Made by a program: the position numbers and the translations under genes. Shown here one piece after another: positions 1 through 11,569 of a DNA stretch of 64,000 nt; the first letter of the stretch is position 1, and every line of letters begins with the position of its first letter. The stretch lies in assembly GCA_032207245.1 (NCBI GenBank), contig CM063510.1, forward strand, positions 45,473,515-45,537,514, written 5' to 3'. This stretch comes from Pardosa pseudoannulata (lineage: Eukaryota > Arthropoda > Arachnida > Araneae > Lycosidae). The notes under the pieces were generated by a model. The model did no database searches. It worked only from the letters and a program-made list of their open reading frames with translations, and had not been told where the DNA came from.

Positions 1-51
1 TTAAATTACGTTGGTTAGTTTAAAATTACAATATCATTCCACACACACTTA

Positions 52-98
52 TACATACATACATACGTACATATATATATACATATATATATACATAC

Positions 99-179
<81 letters not shown>

Positions 180-201
180 TACATATATATAAATATAAAT
201 G

Positions 202-249
<48 letters not shown>
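52..249. repeat. (TA)n/(CA)n/(TACA)n microsatellite
   Basis: A compound simple repeat of TACA, TA and CA units with short interruptions. The long reading frame across it is low-complexity Tyr/Ile/His repeat translation and is not a gene. Confidence 0.95.
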
Positions 250-250
<1 letters not shown>

Positions 251-349
251 CTATGTAATATACATACTGCTTTTAAATATGGAGATCAACAGTTACTTAA
301 AAGTTTATATCTATTAAAGTATAACTCTAAGGAAAAAATTATGTAAATA

Positions 350-1950
350 TAGAAGTAAATTTAAATGATTCGATTTCATAAAGAAAATGAATTAAGGCTA
401 CAAACTAATTTAAGCTAATATGCTAGAGAAGTGTATATTACAACTTTAGAACTAAAATATGAAATAATGAACTCTGTTTTTTTCCTTCTTCTCTGAATGA
501 CTGGTATAAAATACCCCTGTTTTTAGGTTAATGTCCGTGCCATAGTCTCTTTTGTCCCTAAAAGTTCTTAACTTCCAAGAAACATTGCATCCTGTGAAGT
601 CAACGGAGAACAATGCTTTGTTTCCAATGACCATGAGGGTCCACCAGGTGCCACTTGAATTAATTATATTAAATTTAAATAATAAAATATATTCTTGACT
701 TTGTGTTATTTTTGAAAATTCATGTCTGATTATTTAAGTTAAAAAAATTATAGTTAAAAGTACATAGTTCGTATAGTTAAAAAATTCATTAAAAATAAAT
801 AAAATACACAATTTCTATTAAATAAGATTGCCTATATCTGAGAAACTAGTGGTCCAATTAGCTCGGATACTGCTAGTTCTGTATTTCATGTTTGAGATAC
901 GGTGTTCCAGAAATGCGCTAGTGCTGCCATCTATCAGACATTTTATACGTAAGAATGAAAGAAATCAAGAGTGAAATAAATGTATTTACGGAATGAAAGA
1001 ATGAAATATAGAAAGTGTTTTTCTGAAAAGTAAATTGTATCTTAAAAAAAAAAAACGTTTAAAAGTTGTATTATATGTAAAATGCCTTATATAAAGAATA
1101 TTTTAGTTATTTCAAAATATTTTTTTTTCTTTTGGGAAATTTTAAAATAAGGTATTTAACTCGTTAAAACTAAATTTATAAAAGTGGTAAATTGTTTAAT
1201 TAATTATGTAGGAGATTAAAGATATCGGATCAGGATGCTTCAACGAGTTCAAAATTAAAAAGATGTTTAATCTCTGTGTATAGAAAATTAAATTTCAAAT
1301 TAATTTTTTATCTGAAAAGAATTTTTAAACATATCCGGTAGAAAATAATCCTAAGAACTAAAATTTCTTTGCACAATATTTTATAGATTGCAGACGGAGT
1401 GTCACAAGATTAAAATTTATCTTGAGGTATTAAATAAAATCATTTCCATGCAAAACAATACAAAAATAATTAACAAAAGCAAATAATGATTAATCTCAAT
1501 CCCATTCTTTTTTGAACAGTAATGTAACTGTTCACAGTATAAATGAGAATAAAAATAATTTCTGAAAGAAAATACCTCAATTTTAATTTTTCCTTACTTT
1601 TGTTTAGGAATAGTTTTTAACTATTCCTAAAAACTAAATCCGAAAAATTGCATTTATTTGGAAACGAAATCGTTTATTAATTTTTATTTTTTGAAATACA
1701 AACAATCTAATTGAATTTCATATGTGAATGCACAATAAACTTTATAAAAAAAATGGCACAAAATTTCTTTTATAAGTACGTAAACATTTAATTTAAAGTT
1801 GACTTTAAAGAATATTTTTACTTCATATATTGAAATATACTTACATTGATTTTGAATTTTATTGCTATAATTTAAGAGTTTGACAATACAAATTAGTTAT
1901 GTCCTTTAAGGATGTATTTTATAAAGCAGGGTCGATATATGTTAAGTTCT
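350..1950. other. AT-rich intergenic DNA, no gene seen
   Basis: I see only AT-rich, stop-dense sequence with homopolymer runs. No splice-bounded open exon, SINE head or terminal inverted repeat was recognised. Confidence 0.6.
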
Positions 1951-1962
1951 CTCACCATTCGA

Positions 1963-2262
1963 AGCCCAGTGGCTTTAAGGCTTCGTGCTCCCACGAGACA
2001 GTAGGCACTAGATACAGGTCTGAGGTTCGATCCCCAGGCTGGGAAAAGCTGACTTAGTCTATCATTCCTTCAGTGGGTAGGTGAACTGAGGAACAAGCGT
2101 GCTTGGGAACTAACCACTGGGTGTTATGCGTAAGATTGACCGCCTGACCGGAATGTATGCTTCGCACCCCAGGGCTCTTGGTCGCATAAACGGAGATTGG
2201 CACAGTAGGCCCTGCCCCCCTAGGGGCTGTTGCACCAAGGAGTTTAGAGAGCTCTCACAACT
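1963..2262 (+). repeat. tRNA-like SINE, family 2
   Basis: A GC-richer island of about 300 bp in AT-rich surroundings. Near its 5' end a pol III B-box-like motif (GAGGTTCGATCCCC) follows an A-box-like stretch, as in tRNA-derived SINEs. The body (GAACTGAGGAACAAGCGTGC, then CTTCGCACCCCAGGGC and GGAGATTGGCACAG) recurs in diverged form on the minus strand at about 54665-54850, so this is a dispersed family. It is distinct from the abundant family 1 SINE of this window. The exact ends are not defined. Confidence 0.6.
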
Positions 2263-2701
2263 CTTTAAAATATCCATTTCTCAAGATAGATAAATAACAA
2301 TAAGAAATCATCAAGAGCGGGCATAGACTTCTTTTTTCTTTGATGGGGGGAGGGGTTTAGAAATTTTAATATACAAAGCCCCTGCTATTTTGTCAAATAA
2401 TAGGAAGTGTACATTTTATTATAGTTTAATACAAGTGTACATAATTTAATAAAATTGTAATACAAGTGTCAAAATCTAAAACAAATGCGTAAGCGAAGGC
2501 ATTATCTTTCATTTTGTTAAAATTAAGTATTTCATTCCACGGGGAAGGGGCGTACACTTAGCCTTTTTTTTTATATACGCCTCTACAAAGCATGACTTTT
2601 TTCGTACAACAAAAACAAAATTTTTTTTAATCACTTTTAAAGTAAAAATTTAATGAATTATAGAGTAAAATGTATCAGCCAAATCATAAAATATACCTTG
2701 G

Positions 2702-2735
<34 letters not shown>
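2702..2735. repeat. poly(A) tract of about 34 bases
   Basis: An uninterrupted run of A. It could be a retroposon tail, but no element body was recognised directly upstream. Confidence 0.9.
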
Positions 2736-2737
<2 letters not shown>

Positions 2738-3005
2738 CTGTAAACTTATTTTTTATTTTGTACTCTTGCACTATTGCAAGCATTTTTATGATTTTTTCCA
2801 ATACGTAATATCCTTTAAAATTCCGTACTTTTAAAATAATCTTTTCAAATTTTTGATTAAAAGATCAGTTATTATTTAAAACTGATCTCTTAACCAAAGA
2901 TTTTCTCATACTGGATGGTTTAATATATAATTACATGAAGAAATGAAATATTGACTACAGATTTTTATATTAAGTTATTCTCTCCTGTTGAGAAATACAG
3001 TATAC

Positions 3006-3254
3006 TAAAGGCCTTATCACAAGTCAACTTGTACGCGTTGAAAAAACAACGGATTCAGTTTACGATTATTTTGCCCGATTAAGATATCACGGATTTCTTG
3101 TGTGGCAGTGAAAAAATTTTCAACCGATTTAAATGATGAAAAACTGATGAAAATGCTTCGCTATCACACGCGAGAAATTCCCTTATTCTTCATCGGGAAA
3201 AGGAATCCGTTGCTCTTTTAACATTACCAGTTTACGTGCGATAAGACCTTTAGA
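3006..3254. mobile_element. MITE-like inverted-repeat element
   Basis: The left end (CTAAAGGCCTTATCACAAGT) and the reverse complement of the right end (CTAAAGGTCTTATCGCACGT) match, and the similarity runs on to GCAACGGATTC..TTTTCCCG, giving imperfect terminal inverted repeats of about 60 bp around an interior of about 130 bp with no open reading frame. Related sequence appears near 8755, 14213, 15675 and 44495. The transposon superfamily is not assigned. Confidence 0.65.
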
Positions 3255-3618
3255 TTAGTAATTGGCCAAGTTTTAAGTTACAATCTATTTTCTATGATGT
3301 GTCTATGAAGTTGAATTTTAAATTACAGTTAAGAAAGATTGAGGCACAAAATGAGGATGTCTAGCAAACCGCAAACAAACTGCTTAACACAGGTTGAAAT
3401 TATACTGAGGCTTGTTTCTGCAATGAAGAAGTCACGCAATTGCAGCTTCAAAATACTTGATTTCTTTAAATATTATTTACTTCATTTTGATCAGTCAGCA
3501 AAATCCCCAACTCATAGCTGGGGGGTTGAGTTTGAGGTCCGAACCGGTCAAAGACCATAATATTTACTAATAATGTCTGAGTTACGTAAAAAAGGTTGGG
3601 TCACAATATACTCTACCA

Positions 3619-4125
3619 TGAAACAATACCTCTGGAGGTATCAATCAAGTATTGGGGTTTCTAATTGGTCCCTGTTTCTAAAATACGAAGGCTCACTTTG
3701 ATCTTCAAGTTTTTCTTTTATTCTAGTGGTACATTTTAAAATGAAACATTTTGTTTCATTTTAAATTGGAACACTCTGGAAGTGTCAAGTATTGGGGTTT
3801 TCTAATTAATCCCTGTTTCTAAAATACGAAGATTCGCTTTGATTTTCAAGTTTTTCTTTTACCCTAGCGGTTCATTTTAAAATGAAACAATACCTCTAGA
3901 CGTGTCAAGTATTGGGATTTTCTAATTAATCCTTGTTTCTAAAATACGAAAACTCACTTTGATATTCAAGTTTTTTTTTTTACCCTAGCGGTACATTTTA
4001 AAATGAAACAATACCTCTGGAGGTGTCAAGTATTTGGGTTTTCTAATTGGCCCTTATTTCTAAAATACGAAGACTCACTTTGATTTTCAAGCTTTTCTTT
4101 TACCCTAGCGGTACATTTTAAAATC
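3619..4125. repeat. Tandem array, four units of about 120 bp
   Basis: Four head-to-tail units, each with TCAAGTATTGGGGTTTTCTA, TTTCTAAAATACGAAG and CATTTTAAAATGAAAC. The TCAAGTATT motif starts at about 3645, 3785, 3905 and 4026, giving spacings of 140, 120 and 121 bp. The first unit carries about 20 extra bases around a local duplication of the AAACATTTTG segment. No coding frame runs through the array. Confidence 0.85.
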
Positions 4126-4129
4126 AAAG

Positions 4130-5620
4130 ACATAATCCGTCTCCTTAAACCGATTAGATTACGGCTCATGGATTTTGCTCCTCTTTGTAGTATTAGAAAC
4201 AACAACTCTATTCTGTGCCTTCATTGTTTTGAATTTTTGATCTAAATTCTGGCTCAAAAACTTTATCCTCTCCATTTCTGATAATCTAACTGTGATAAGA
4301 GTAAAGAATTGTTTATGCATCAGGGCTTTTGCATTTTTTAAAATCCCAAATCATAGCTTGCGTTGTAAGGTAAAATATCAAGTAGCTATGAGCTTTATTT
4401 AATCGTATGATATGATAAAACTTTAGTAAAAGTTAGTGAATATGGAAATTTCATGAAAGATAATTAATTACTAAAAAGCATAATTCTTTTTACAGGTAAC
4501 TGCCTTAAACTCGGCTGGACTTCAAAAATCTAATAATTCTCCAAATTTGTGAGAATTATTGATTTTTATCGATAATTTATCGATAAAAAACGATAAAAAT
4601 TTATCGATTTTTTATCGTTTATGTTGTCAGTTTTCTCTGCTCAAGGTAATAACTTTCTCGTAAATTTCCGTTTAGCGAACTTTTAATCATATTAAGTTAA
4701 GAAGGAGGGGGGTCAATTTTCTTAAATGCTCTATAATTTTGTTATAATAACCACTGATATGAGAATTATATTTTTATTTCAAACTAAACGATCAACTTTT
4801 CTGCTTAGATTCATTACTATTAATTTTGTGCAGCATTAATTCATTTTTGTAAGTTTTTATATTTCTTGTTTTTCATTTTTTTTTTTCAAATCAATCTAGA
4901 AAGTTATTTTATTGAATATCCCACCGTTCGTGATAACTTTGGCTGTCATGGCAGAAAATTATGAAATAAATGCCATCCTGTTTTGCACTTAGGTTTTACA
5001 CCCGAAGTGCTTCTTTTAAAATTTTTTAAAGTTTTCCAGTGAATAAAAGCTTACTCCCACTCATTTCGGATGATTTACTTTAAGCTAAGATACCTCTCCT
5101 ATAAACTATATTAGTATTATATTTACATTTTAATTAACGAAGACAGAAACAATTTATATAGATATTAACAAACAATTTATATAGATATTATCATTAACAG
5201 TTTTAAATTAAAGTTATTCTTGTTTATGCATTGTTTATATTTTTTTTGCAATGAGATATTTACTTAACATCAAATATGCCTCTCAAGATCTTTTTCGTAG
5301 TAGTTTTGTTTCCTCTAAAAAATAAATAAAAAATAAAATTGTAAAAGTTGTTACAAATTAGTAGATTTTAACTGTTCTTTATATTAAGTATTTCTATTCC
5401 CTATAAAAAATACTTATACATACTTTTTATGTCATAATGATAAACTGTTTACGTTTGCTTCAGAATATTGCTCCTCACTGTATATTTAATTAATAGATTA
5501 AGTAATGTCTACGAGAATGTCAATACAAATATACTGTTTATAATCGAGGGTTAGTCGAACTTATTAGTGAATATTCTTTAATTTAAAGATTTTTTTGTCT
5601 TAGTTTAAACTTTAACTGAT
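4130..5620. other. AT-rich intergenic DNA, no gene seen
   Basis: The stretch contains a TTATCGATAA/TTATCGAT self-complementary cluster near 4560-4620 and a direct duplication of ACAATTTATATAGATATTA near 5150-5190. No supported gene. Confidence 0.6.
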
Positions 5621-5623
5621 TAT

Positions 5624-5757
5624 GGGCCGGTCTCACCAAAGTCGTTTAACGGCTAACCGCGATTAATCTCTGTTTAAATTGAGAATCGCGTCCTACCATT
5701 GGTTGGCGCCATGTTTAACCATTGTTAGCCGTTAAACGGCTTTGGTGAGACGGGCCC
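5624..5757. mobile_element. Short TIR MITE (134 bp)
   Basis: The two ends are near-perfect inverted repeats of about 33 bp, GGGCCGGTCTCACCAAAGTC.. on the left and ..GGCTTTGGTGAGACGGGCCC on the right, around a short core. TAT flanks both sides, consistent with a 3-bp target duplication as in PIF/Harbinger-type MITEs. No protein is encoded. Confidence 0.8.
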
Positions 5758-6039
5758 TATGTAGGATCTCGCCCAAACATTTGCAACCCTCTACCCCATG
5801 AATCATAACTGATTCGTTATTTCCTCAGCATTCTTCTTGCAGATTTCTTTGAAGATCACTTACCAAACTTCAACCTAGTTAAAAATTAATAGAAATGAAA
5901 AGTTGGAGTCAATTAAATTTTATAAAATACACTCAAAGTAGTTAAAAGCTAATCATTTATTTTAGTTATCATCGCAGGAAATAGTTGTTAGTAATCCCTC
6001 ATATCGCCTCAGCACAAAATTTGTGATCTTCGAACTGGA

Positions 6040-6046
6040 TATAAAA
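6040..6046 (+). promoter_or_regulatory. Possible TATA box of the sHSP-like gene
   Basis: TATAAAA lies about 240 bp upstream of the start codon at 6285. In DNA this AT-rich a match by chance is likely. No clear heat-shock element (nTTCnnGAAn series) was found nearby. Confidence 0.3.
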
Positions 6047-6284
6047 CCACAGTCTGTTAAACCTAGTTGCAAAACCAGGTTTGAAAAATTACCTCCAATA
6101 TTCTGAAAACATTGAATGGCATCTTGATTTGCTCAAGCACTACGGCATAGTCCAATTAGCATTCAACACTCAATATTTTAAAAGGCTTGCGCAGGGCTTC
6201 ATGTGTGTGGTTCTCTTACTTCATTCTCTCTTGCTTTCTCGTTTACCTCCCTGCTAGCCATTCAGCCAACTTTCCTCACTTGCA

Positions 6285-6989
6285 ATGGAGAAGTGGATGC
6301 AAAGTATGTTCCACTTTGGGAACCTATTGCGGAGAGAGGCACCACCTATTACTCCCGGTCTTGGTGAATTTGACGTACTACAGTTTCTGAGGCCAGCCTA
6401 CGATAAAGAACGCACCTCTGACTTCAAAGTGCTGTTGAATGTATCACTTTTGACCAAAGAGGAAGTAGCCGTGGAAGTGGTAGAGGGTAAAATTCTGGAG
6501 GTAAAGGCGAGTCATGAAAGGAGGGAGAACATGGATGGTTTATGGATGACCCGGAATTTGATATACACCTTCGAAATTCCCGAGAAATCCCGGGGAAAGG
6601 AATTGAAAGCCACATGGTCGGAAGATGAATTCTTGCTGATAGAAGAACAACCTGAGGAAAATGAGAAAGATGAGAAAAAGGAGGGCACCGACAAGAAGGA
6701 TAGGATTCAGCTGCAGCTGGAATCAGTGGCGTTTAATGCACGCCAAGTGATAGAGTTGAGAACAGTACGTGACCTCATAGAAGATATACGTGACAAGGCG
6801 GCAGATGCACTACGGTATATTAGGACCCACATGTCTGATGATTGCATGAGAGAAGCGAATGCAGTCTTCCGTGCAACAAGCAAACGTCAGAAAAAAGAAG
6901 CGGCAGGTGAGAAAATGGATTGCGATGAAGGACAAGGATCAGGTGAATCATCAAAAAAGGAACCACCTGTACGCTTTTACTGTGCTTAA
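6285..6989 (+). CDS. Divergent small heat-shock / alpha-crystallin-domain protein
   Basis: An intronless 234-aa frame with the composition of a real gene. Residues ~46-122 read as an alpha-crystallin domain: FKVLLNVSLLTKEEVAVEV matches the family pattern F.V.LDV..F.PEE..VKV, then LEVKASHERRENMDG matches LEV.GKHEER.DEHG, then a TRNLIYTFEIP strand and WSEDEFLLIEEQ for the usual LS.DG.L.I.AP. sHSPs act as ATP-independent holdase chaperones. Odd points: the Arg normally in the SREF.R.Y.LP strand is absent; the C-terminal half is a long acidic/basic tail (EKDEKKEGTDKKDR, then a helical stretch, then a Lys/Glu-rich end closing with VRFYCA) instead of a short IXI/V tail. The start is the first ATG in frame, in context TGCAATGG. 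AT-rich non-coding DNA flanks it and no partner gene is near. The domain call rests on motif reading only; an orphan or p23/CS-like fold is the alternative. Confidence 0.62.
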   Translation: MEKWMQSMFHFGNLLRREAPPITPGLGEFDVLQFLRPAYDKERTSDFKVLLNVSLLTKEEVAVEVVEGKILEVKASHERRENMDGLWMTRNLIYTFEIPEKSRGKELKATWSEDEFLLIEEQPEENEKDEKKEGTDKKDRIQLQLESVAFNARQVIELRTVRDLIEDIRDKAADALRYIRTHMSDDCMREANAVFRATSKRQKKEAAGEKMDCDEGQGSGESSKKEPPVRFYCA

Positions 6990-7312
6990 TTTATTTGCAA
7001 AGTATATAGTGTAATAATGTATGCAAGTATTTTGTTTATGCTAGTTCTTGTATTGCTTTTAATCTTAAATTTCCTGTCATTCTTTACGCATTTAATTGGC
7101 ATAGAAAACTTATTTCATATATGATTTCTAAAGCCTTCGAATTACAGTCAAAAATGATTATAGTAGTTATGTATATCTGAAGTTTTCTTTCCTTTAAGCT
7201 TAACTATTGCTATGGTATTATGTAGTACACAAAGTCTAATTATCTTATAAAGCTCAACATTGTGTAACTGTAAAATGACTTCATGTTTAGTACAAAACTG
7301 AATTCTGTTGTC

Positions 7313-7318
7313 AATAAA
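7313..7318 (+). terminator. Poly(A) signal AATAAA for the sHSP-like gene
   Basis: AATAAA about 325 bp after the stop codon at 6989 is the first canonical hexamer downstream in sense orientation and would give a 3' UTR of about 350 nt. Confidence 0.5.
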
Positions 7319-7319
7319 C

Positions 7320-8750
7320 TAAAGATTGTAATCTTCATCAAAACTTTGATTAAAAGCTTCTTAAATTTGTTTCTGAAACTGCTATGTAATATTTAAATTT
7401 AACAATCTATATATCTATCTTAAAGCTTTATGAATAACTACGAAATCGTTTCATATAAGATGAAATCTTGCAATAGGTTAATTATACTTTGTTTGTAGGT
7501 GTTACTGAAATGGTTTAACCTTAATGATACACTGGACAGTACTTCGTTTTAATTTGTCATGTAAAGACGCCTTACTAGAACTCGTTAACAATGACTTACG
7601 TTTATCTAACTAAGTTAGATAACATCTTAGTTTTTGATTTTTCACCACAGTCTGATCACGAAGTTAATAGCTTAATTCCAAGAAGGAGTTTTACAGAAGT
7701 GTGGAATGAAAGGTGTTTTAATATTGTAGCCTTTATGGGTATTAATCGGTGTTTCTTCGTTGGAATGCAAGGATTCTGAAAATCTTAATGGAGGTAGGGG
7801 GACAATTTAACTTTTTCTTTTAGTAATTGGTCAGATCACAGTATACAAGAACATACAATTTAGCAGACTCCTTTGTAGACGTTCTGACATTTCTCATGTA
7901 ATTGTTTTAAGCAGCCTGTACTGGGTTTAAAAATGCAGTTTATAATTAAGGGTAGATCACTTTCAAGCGAATTTAAATGAAAGATTTTGTTAATTGTAAC
8001 TTTATACCTTCCTTAATTATCGTAAATACATGCGATATTTACCTTTTGATCTTACTTGTATTTAGTTTTGATTTGATTTAGTATGAATTTACTTAGTTTC
8101 TAAAAAATAAGAAACTTTTACACAAAGTGTGAGTTTAAAATTTTGAAACATATCTGACGCGCTGTGCACAAACTTAACAGAAATCGAGTTTCGATAATTC
8201 TTGCTTTTTTTTGTAAACAATCATTAGATATCTTTCTCTACCTATTTAAATTTTTAAAAATATTACACCAGGTGATTTAATTTTCGAAGAAGCTAAATGT
8301 TTAACAATTCAATTTAAAATCCTAAATAAAAAAACGAGTCATTAGTTTTATAATGTGAATATTTGACATTAGCATGTGCAATAGGTTTTTTAAAGTGCGT
8401 GAAAGTTGGAAAAACAGTTTTGAGTAAAATGCATTTAAAGCTTTTAGTTTCCTTAGAAGTTCTGATGTTAAATGTAAAGATTGTATAGTTCACAGGTTGG
8501 AATTAGAATATTTAAAAGGGAGTGTGTTAAGATTTAGACATGTCCAGAATTTCACAAACGTAAAAATCAGAAAATCGAATTTTTGAAGGTTATAAGGTGA
8601 TGCGTCCCTAAAAAAATTTAAGGTACTTAAAAGCAAGTGTATTAACATTATGTGATGGGTATGTAAGGTGCATAATACGATTTAGTTTTTAAAATTAATG
8701 CATTCCTTGAGACGTTATTACACTTCTACCAGTTCACTTTGAAAAAAAAA
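7320..8750. other. AT-rich DNA, no gene seen
   Basis: Only short, low-quality frames are present. No repeat family or splice-bounded exon was recognised. Confidence 0.55.
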
Positions 8751-8754
8751 AAGC

Positions 8755-8880
8755 AAAGGAGCTGAGTTAGATTTTTTTTTTTTCCGATGCAGACCGTACA
8801 GATTTTTTACTCGTCCGGGAAAACTTTCAACTGATTAAAGGCATTATCACTTGTCAACCTGAACACAAATAGTCGAATTT
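8755..8880. mobile_element. Fragment of the AAGGCCTTATCAC MITE family
   Basis: ATTAAAGGCATTATCACTTG with TCAACCTGA resembles the terminus of the 3006-3254 element. It is preceded by a degraded GATTTTTTACTCG..TTTCAACTGATT segment like that element's interior. Fragmentary, without a matching far end. Confidence 0.4.
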
Positions 8881-8889
8881 TTGCTTCCT

Positions 8890-9990
8890 TATTCCCATAA
8901 ATTGTATGTAAAATGTCTGCATTACTGGATATATTAAATTAGTTCTTGCATTAAAAAAAATGGTTCATACATTGTAAGTACTGCTGACCACTTTTGGTAA
9001 CAATCACTCACCAGAAGCGTGCAACAGCAGGCATGCAGTTTTTATTATGAAAATTTATCAATTTACAATAAAACTACTTGGGAATTCAAATAAAATATTT
9101 GGATTTAATTTGTTTCATATGAGTACTACAATAAATATTAAATGTGGATTATCAGATATTTAAAAGCAACTCGGGACGTGATTAAAAAAAAAAAGGTTGA
9201 AAAGTACTGGTCTACTCTTATTTCAACCCTTGTGGTTAAAAACAATTATTGAAAGTATATTCTACGGCAATACATGAAAGGAAAATCCGAAATGGATTCT
9301 TCACAGAAACAAGTAGAGTACCACATTAAAGAAACATCTCCATTTCATTAATAAACAAACATACTATTAACTCACACTAGGTTTTCAATCTAAGTTCCGC
9401 GGGATATACCATAAAATTTTAGCTCATTGCATGCGGGAAACTTGCTTCTACGATTTTCGTAGACTGTCACTGGACCGAGGGTTACGCAAAAGTACGAGTT
9501 TAATAAGGCGATTTCACGCAGTAGGGAAAATCTCAACTTATGCCAATTCTGGCTTTAGTTTCAAGCGGAAGGGTAGTTTATTGTTTGTCTATTGGCTGTT
9601 GTAAACACGCAAATGAATGGGAAGGGCATTATAATAGTTCGTGACGTTGAGACAAATTGCACTATAGGTTTTTAGACGCGAGTACAAAAAAAAAAAAAAT
9701 AAAATAAATAAAATAAAATAAAAAAAGGTCCAGTGCATACTTAAGTCCTCGACGAAATAGACCTGCATGCAGTGTGTTAAAATGATCTTTAAGATATGAT
9801 GTCCATCTGTGAAAGGGGTATTCGAAAAGGTGAAATAAAAACACCAGTGTTTCCCCAATGGGCTTGAAAGGCATCTGTGAGAATGAAAATTTTTGGGAGC
9901 ATTAACCCTTCTTTTCATGATTTTTTTCTTTTGGGAATAAATCGTAGGGATATAATTCATGCTGTAGATTAGCGAAAAAAGTTAAAAAAT
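8890..9990. other. AT-rich DNA, no gene seen
   Basis: A poly(A)/AAAATAA run near 9686-9726 interrupts a chance minus-strand frame. No supported feature. Confidence 0.5.
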
Positions 9991-10000
9991 CCTAGTGTGT

Positions 10001-10001
10001 A

Positions 10002-10029
<28 letters not shown>
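10001..10029. repeat. (AT)n microsatellite
   Basis: About 14 uninterrupted AT units. Confidence 0.95.
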
Positions 10030-10032
<3 letters not shown>

Positions 10033-10337
10033 GATTTAAAATATAGAGTAATTTAAGAGATTTTAATTAGGGATTATTTTAATAGGAGTAACGCGCCTCG
10101 CGTTACTAGTCACATAAATACGGCTCACGCGCAGTGATATTGGCAGAGAGCGATAAGCAATTATTATAGTCGGACCTTTTGGCTTTCGAAGTAGTGAATA
10201 CTGCTTTTGTTTGCAGTTGGGCGCCAGAAAAGAGACGCCATGTTGATTTGTGTGTGAAATGGAGTAATAAAGAGAAGAAAATAATGACTTGAGTGTGGAC
10301 TGATTTATATATTGACCAGTGTGATACTCGGACCGTG

Positions 10338-10339
<2 letters not shown>

Positions 10340-10396
<57 letters not shown>
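10340..10396. repeat. (TA)n microsatellite
   Basis: About 28 uninterrupted TA units. Confidence 0.95.
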
Positions 10397-10397
<1 letters not shown>

Positions 10398-10523
10398 TAA
10401 ATGTTACGATGGAAGTTTCCATCAAGAAAAGAAGAGTTAAGATACATTAGGAAAAGCAATGCCCAACAAACAGATAACTGAAATTTAGTAGGATTGATGT
10501 GTCTTTAATTTGAATTATTAATA

Positions 10524-11562
10524 CAGTGAACTCCGCTTAATGTGATCGCGGATAATGTTTTTAATCGCTTGTTATCGAAATCACTTGTCTCGATTTTCTC
10601 TATTCATTTGTATGTTAACACACTGAAGACGGGAATTCCCGTCTTTTATTTTTCAACTGTTGGCGACGGATGACGGAAATTCATGTGTTTTGGAATTTTT
10701 TGTTATCACTTTAACAAAAAAATGTGCGGGAACTGAGGCTAGACACTTTTCAGCGCATACCGTCTTCAATGTGTTAAAATTATCTCTTTATGTGATCGTT
10801 ACATCGGTGAACAATATCAGTTTTCGAACCTTTTTTTAACTGGCAAAGATGTATTCAGAAGCAACCTATTCTTTTCTTTCCCTTCGTTCTTGTTTTAATT
10901 CCTGAGAATTCTCCCTCTTCCACCTAGGAAAAAGTAGAAAAAACAAAGGACTGGGGTATTAAACGTTCCTGGAATTTTTCAGAAATACGCACACCCTGCT
11001 GGTGGTCAATACTTGTCAGATAAGCAAAAAGAAACAAATTCTATTGCGAACTGAGAAGGAGCGTATTCGCATTTTATGCCTTGCTCGCCTACCTGCAGTT
11101 TGTCGATATGAAACCAGATTTAACATTAAAACTAAATATCGAACTTTTAAATCGTTATGACAGGTTACCAAATACGAGTCAGCGCAATTCTGCAGCGTAG
11201 TTAAAAATTTCTCAGCTTCTGAATTGCATTGAAATTGTTGAAACGTGGAGTACAACACCACTCAGATGACTTTAAAAAAAACTTTGATTACGAACGATTT
11301 ATCAATGAGCTTCTTAAAAAGAATTGTAGACAGTCAACAATTGATCAATTATATTTATCATGTAAACAATTCTTATGTCTTAAAGGATAATATACAGTAC
11401 ATAAATATACGGTGTGTTTTTTTCATTTTATTTTGAAATGTAGTACGTGTAAATTAAAGGAGGCGGAGGGGTGTAAATTTATCTAATTTTGTATATCTTT
11501 TACTGTTATTAATCGGTTATTGTTATCAAAATCAAACTGATCACATTAAGCGGAGCCCACTG
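10524..11562. mobile_element. Tigger/pogo-like TIR transposon relic (about 1.04 kb)
   Basis: The ends are inverted repeats: left CAGTGAACTCCGCTTAATGT, right (reverse complement) CAGTGGGCTCCGCTTAATGT, both continuing with GATC. TA dinucleotides sit immediately outside at 10522-10523 and 11563-11564, the target duplication of the Tc1/mariner/pogo superfamily. The CAGTG..CTCCG terminus resembles Tigger-type ends. No intact transposase remains; a minus-strand frame at 11016-11261 with Lys/Arg-rich and Cys-containing stretches may be a decayed piece. A separate TTAA-flanked element is nested inside at 10619-10773. Confidence 0.7.
10619..10773. mobile_element. Nested piggyBac-like MITE (155 bp), TTAA-flanked
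   Basis: TTAA occurs on both sides (10615-10618 and 10774-10777). The left end CACACTGAAGACGG and the reverse complement of the right end CACATTGAAGACGG form a 14-bp TIR with one mismatch. The interior adds the short palindrome GACGGGAATTCCCGTC. TTAA target sites are the hallmark of piggyBac elements. It sits inside the older TA-flanked transposon. Confidence 0.75.
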
Positions 11563-11569
11563 TATATAT

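Noticed and set aside
11..346. Long frame across the left microsatellite (and similar frames at 13503, 39273, 39745, 59157, 60932)
   Set aside because: The translation is low-complexity Tyr/Ile/His/Ser repeat from simple-sequence DNA.
6187..6390. Frame overlapping the start of the sHSP-like gene, with a signal-peptide-like hydrophobic run
   Set aside because: It lacks an ATG at its start, is in another frame of a better-supported gene, and shows no family motif.
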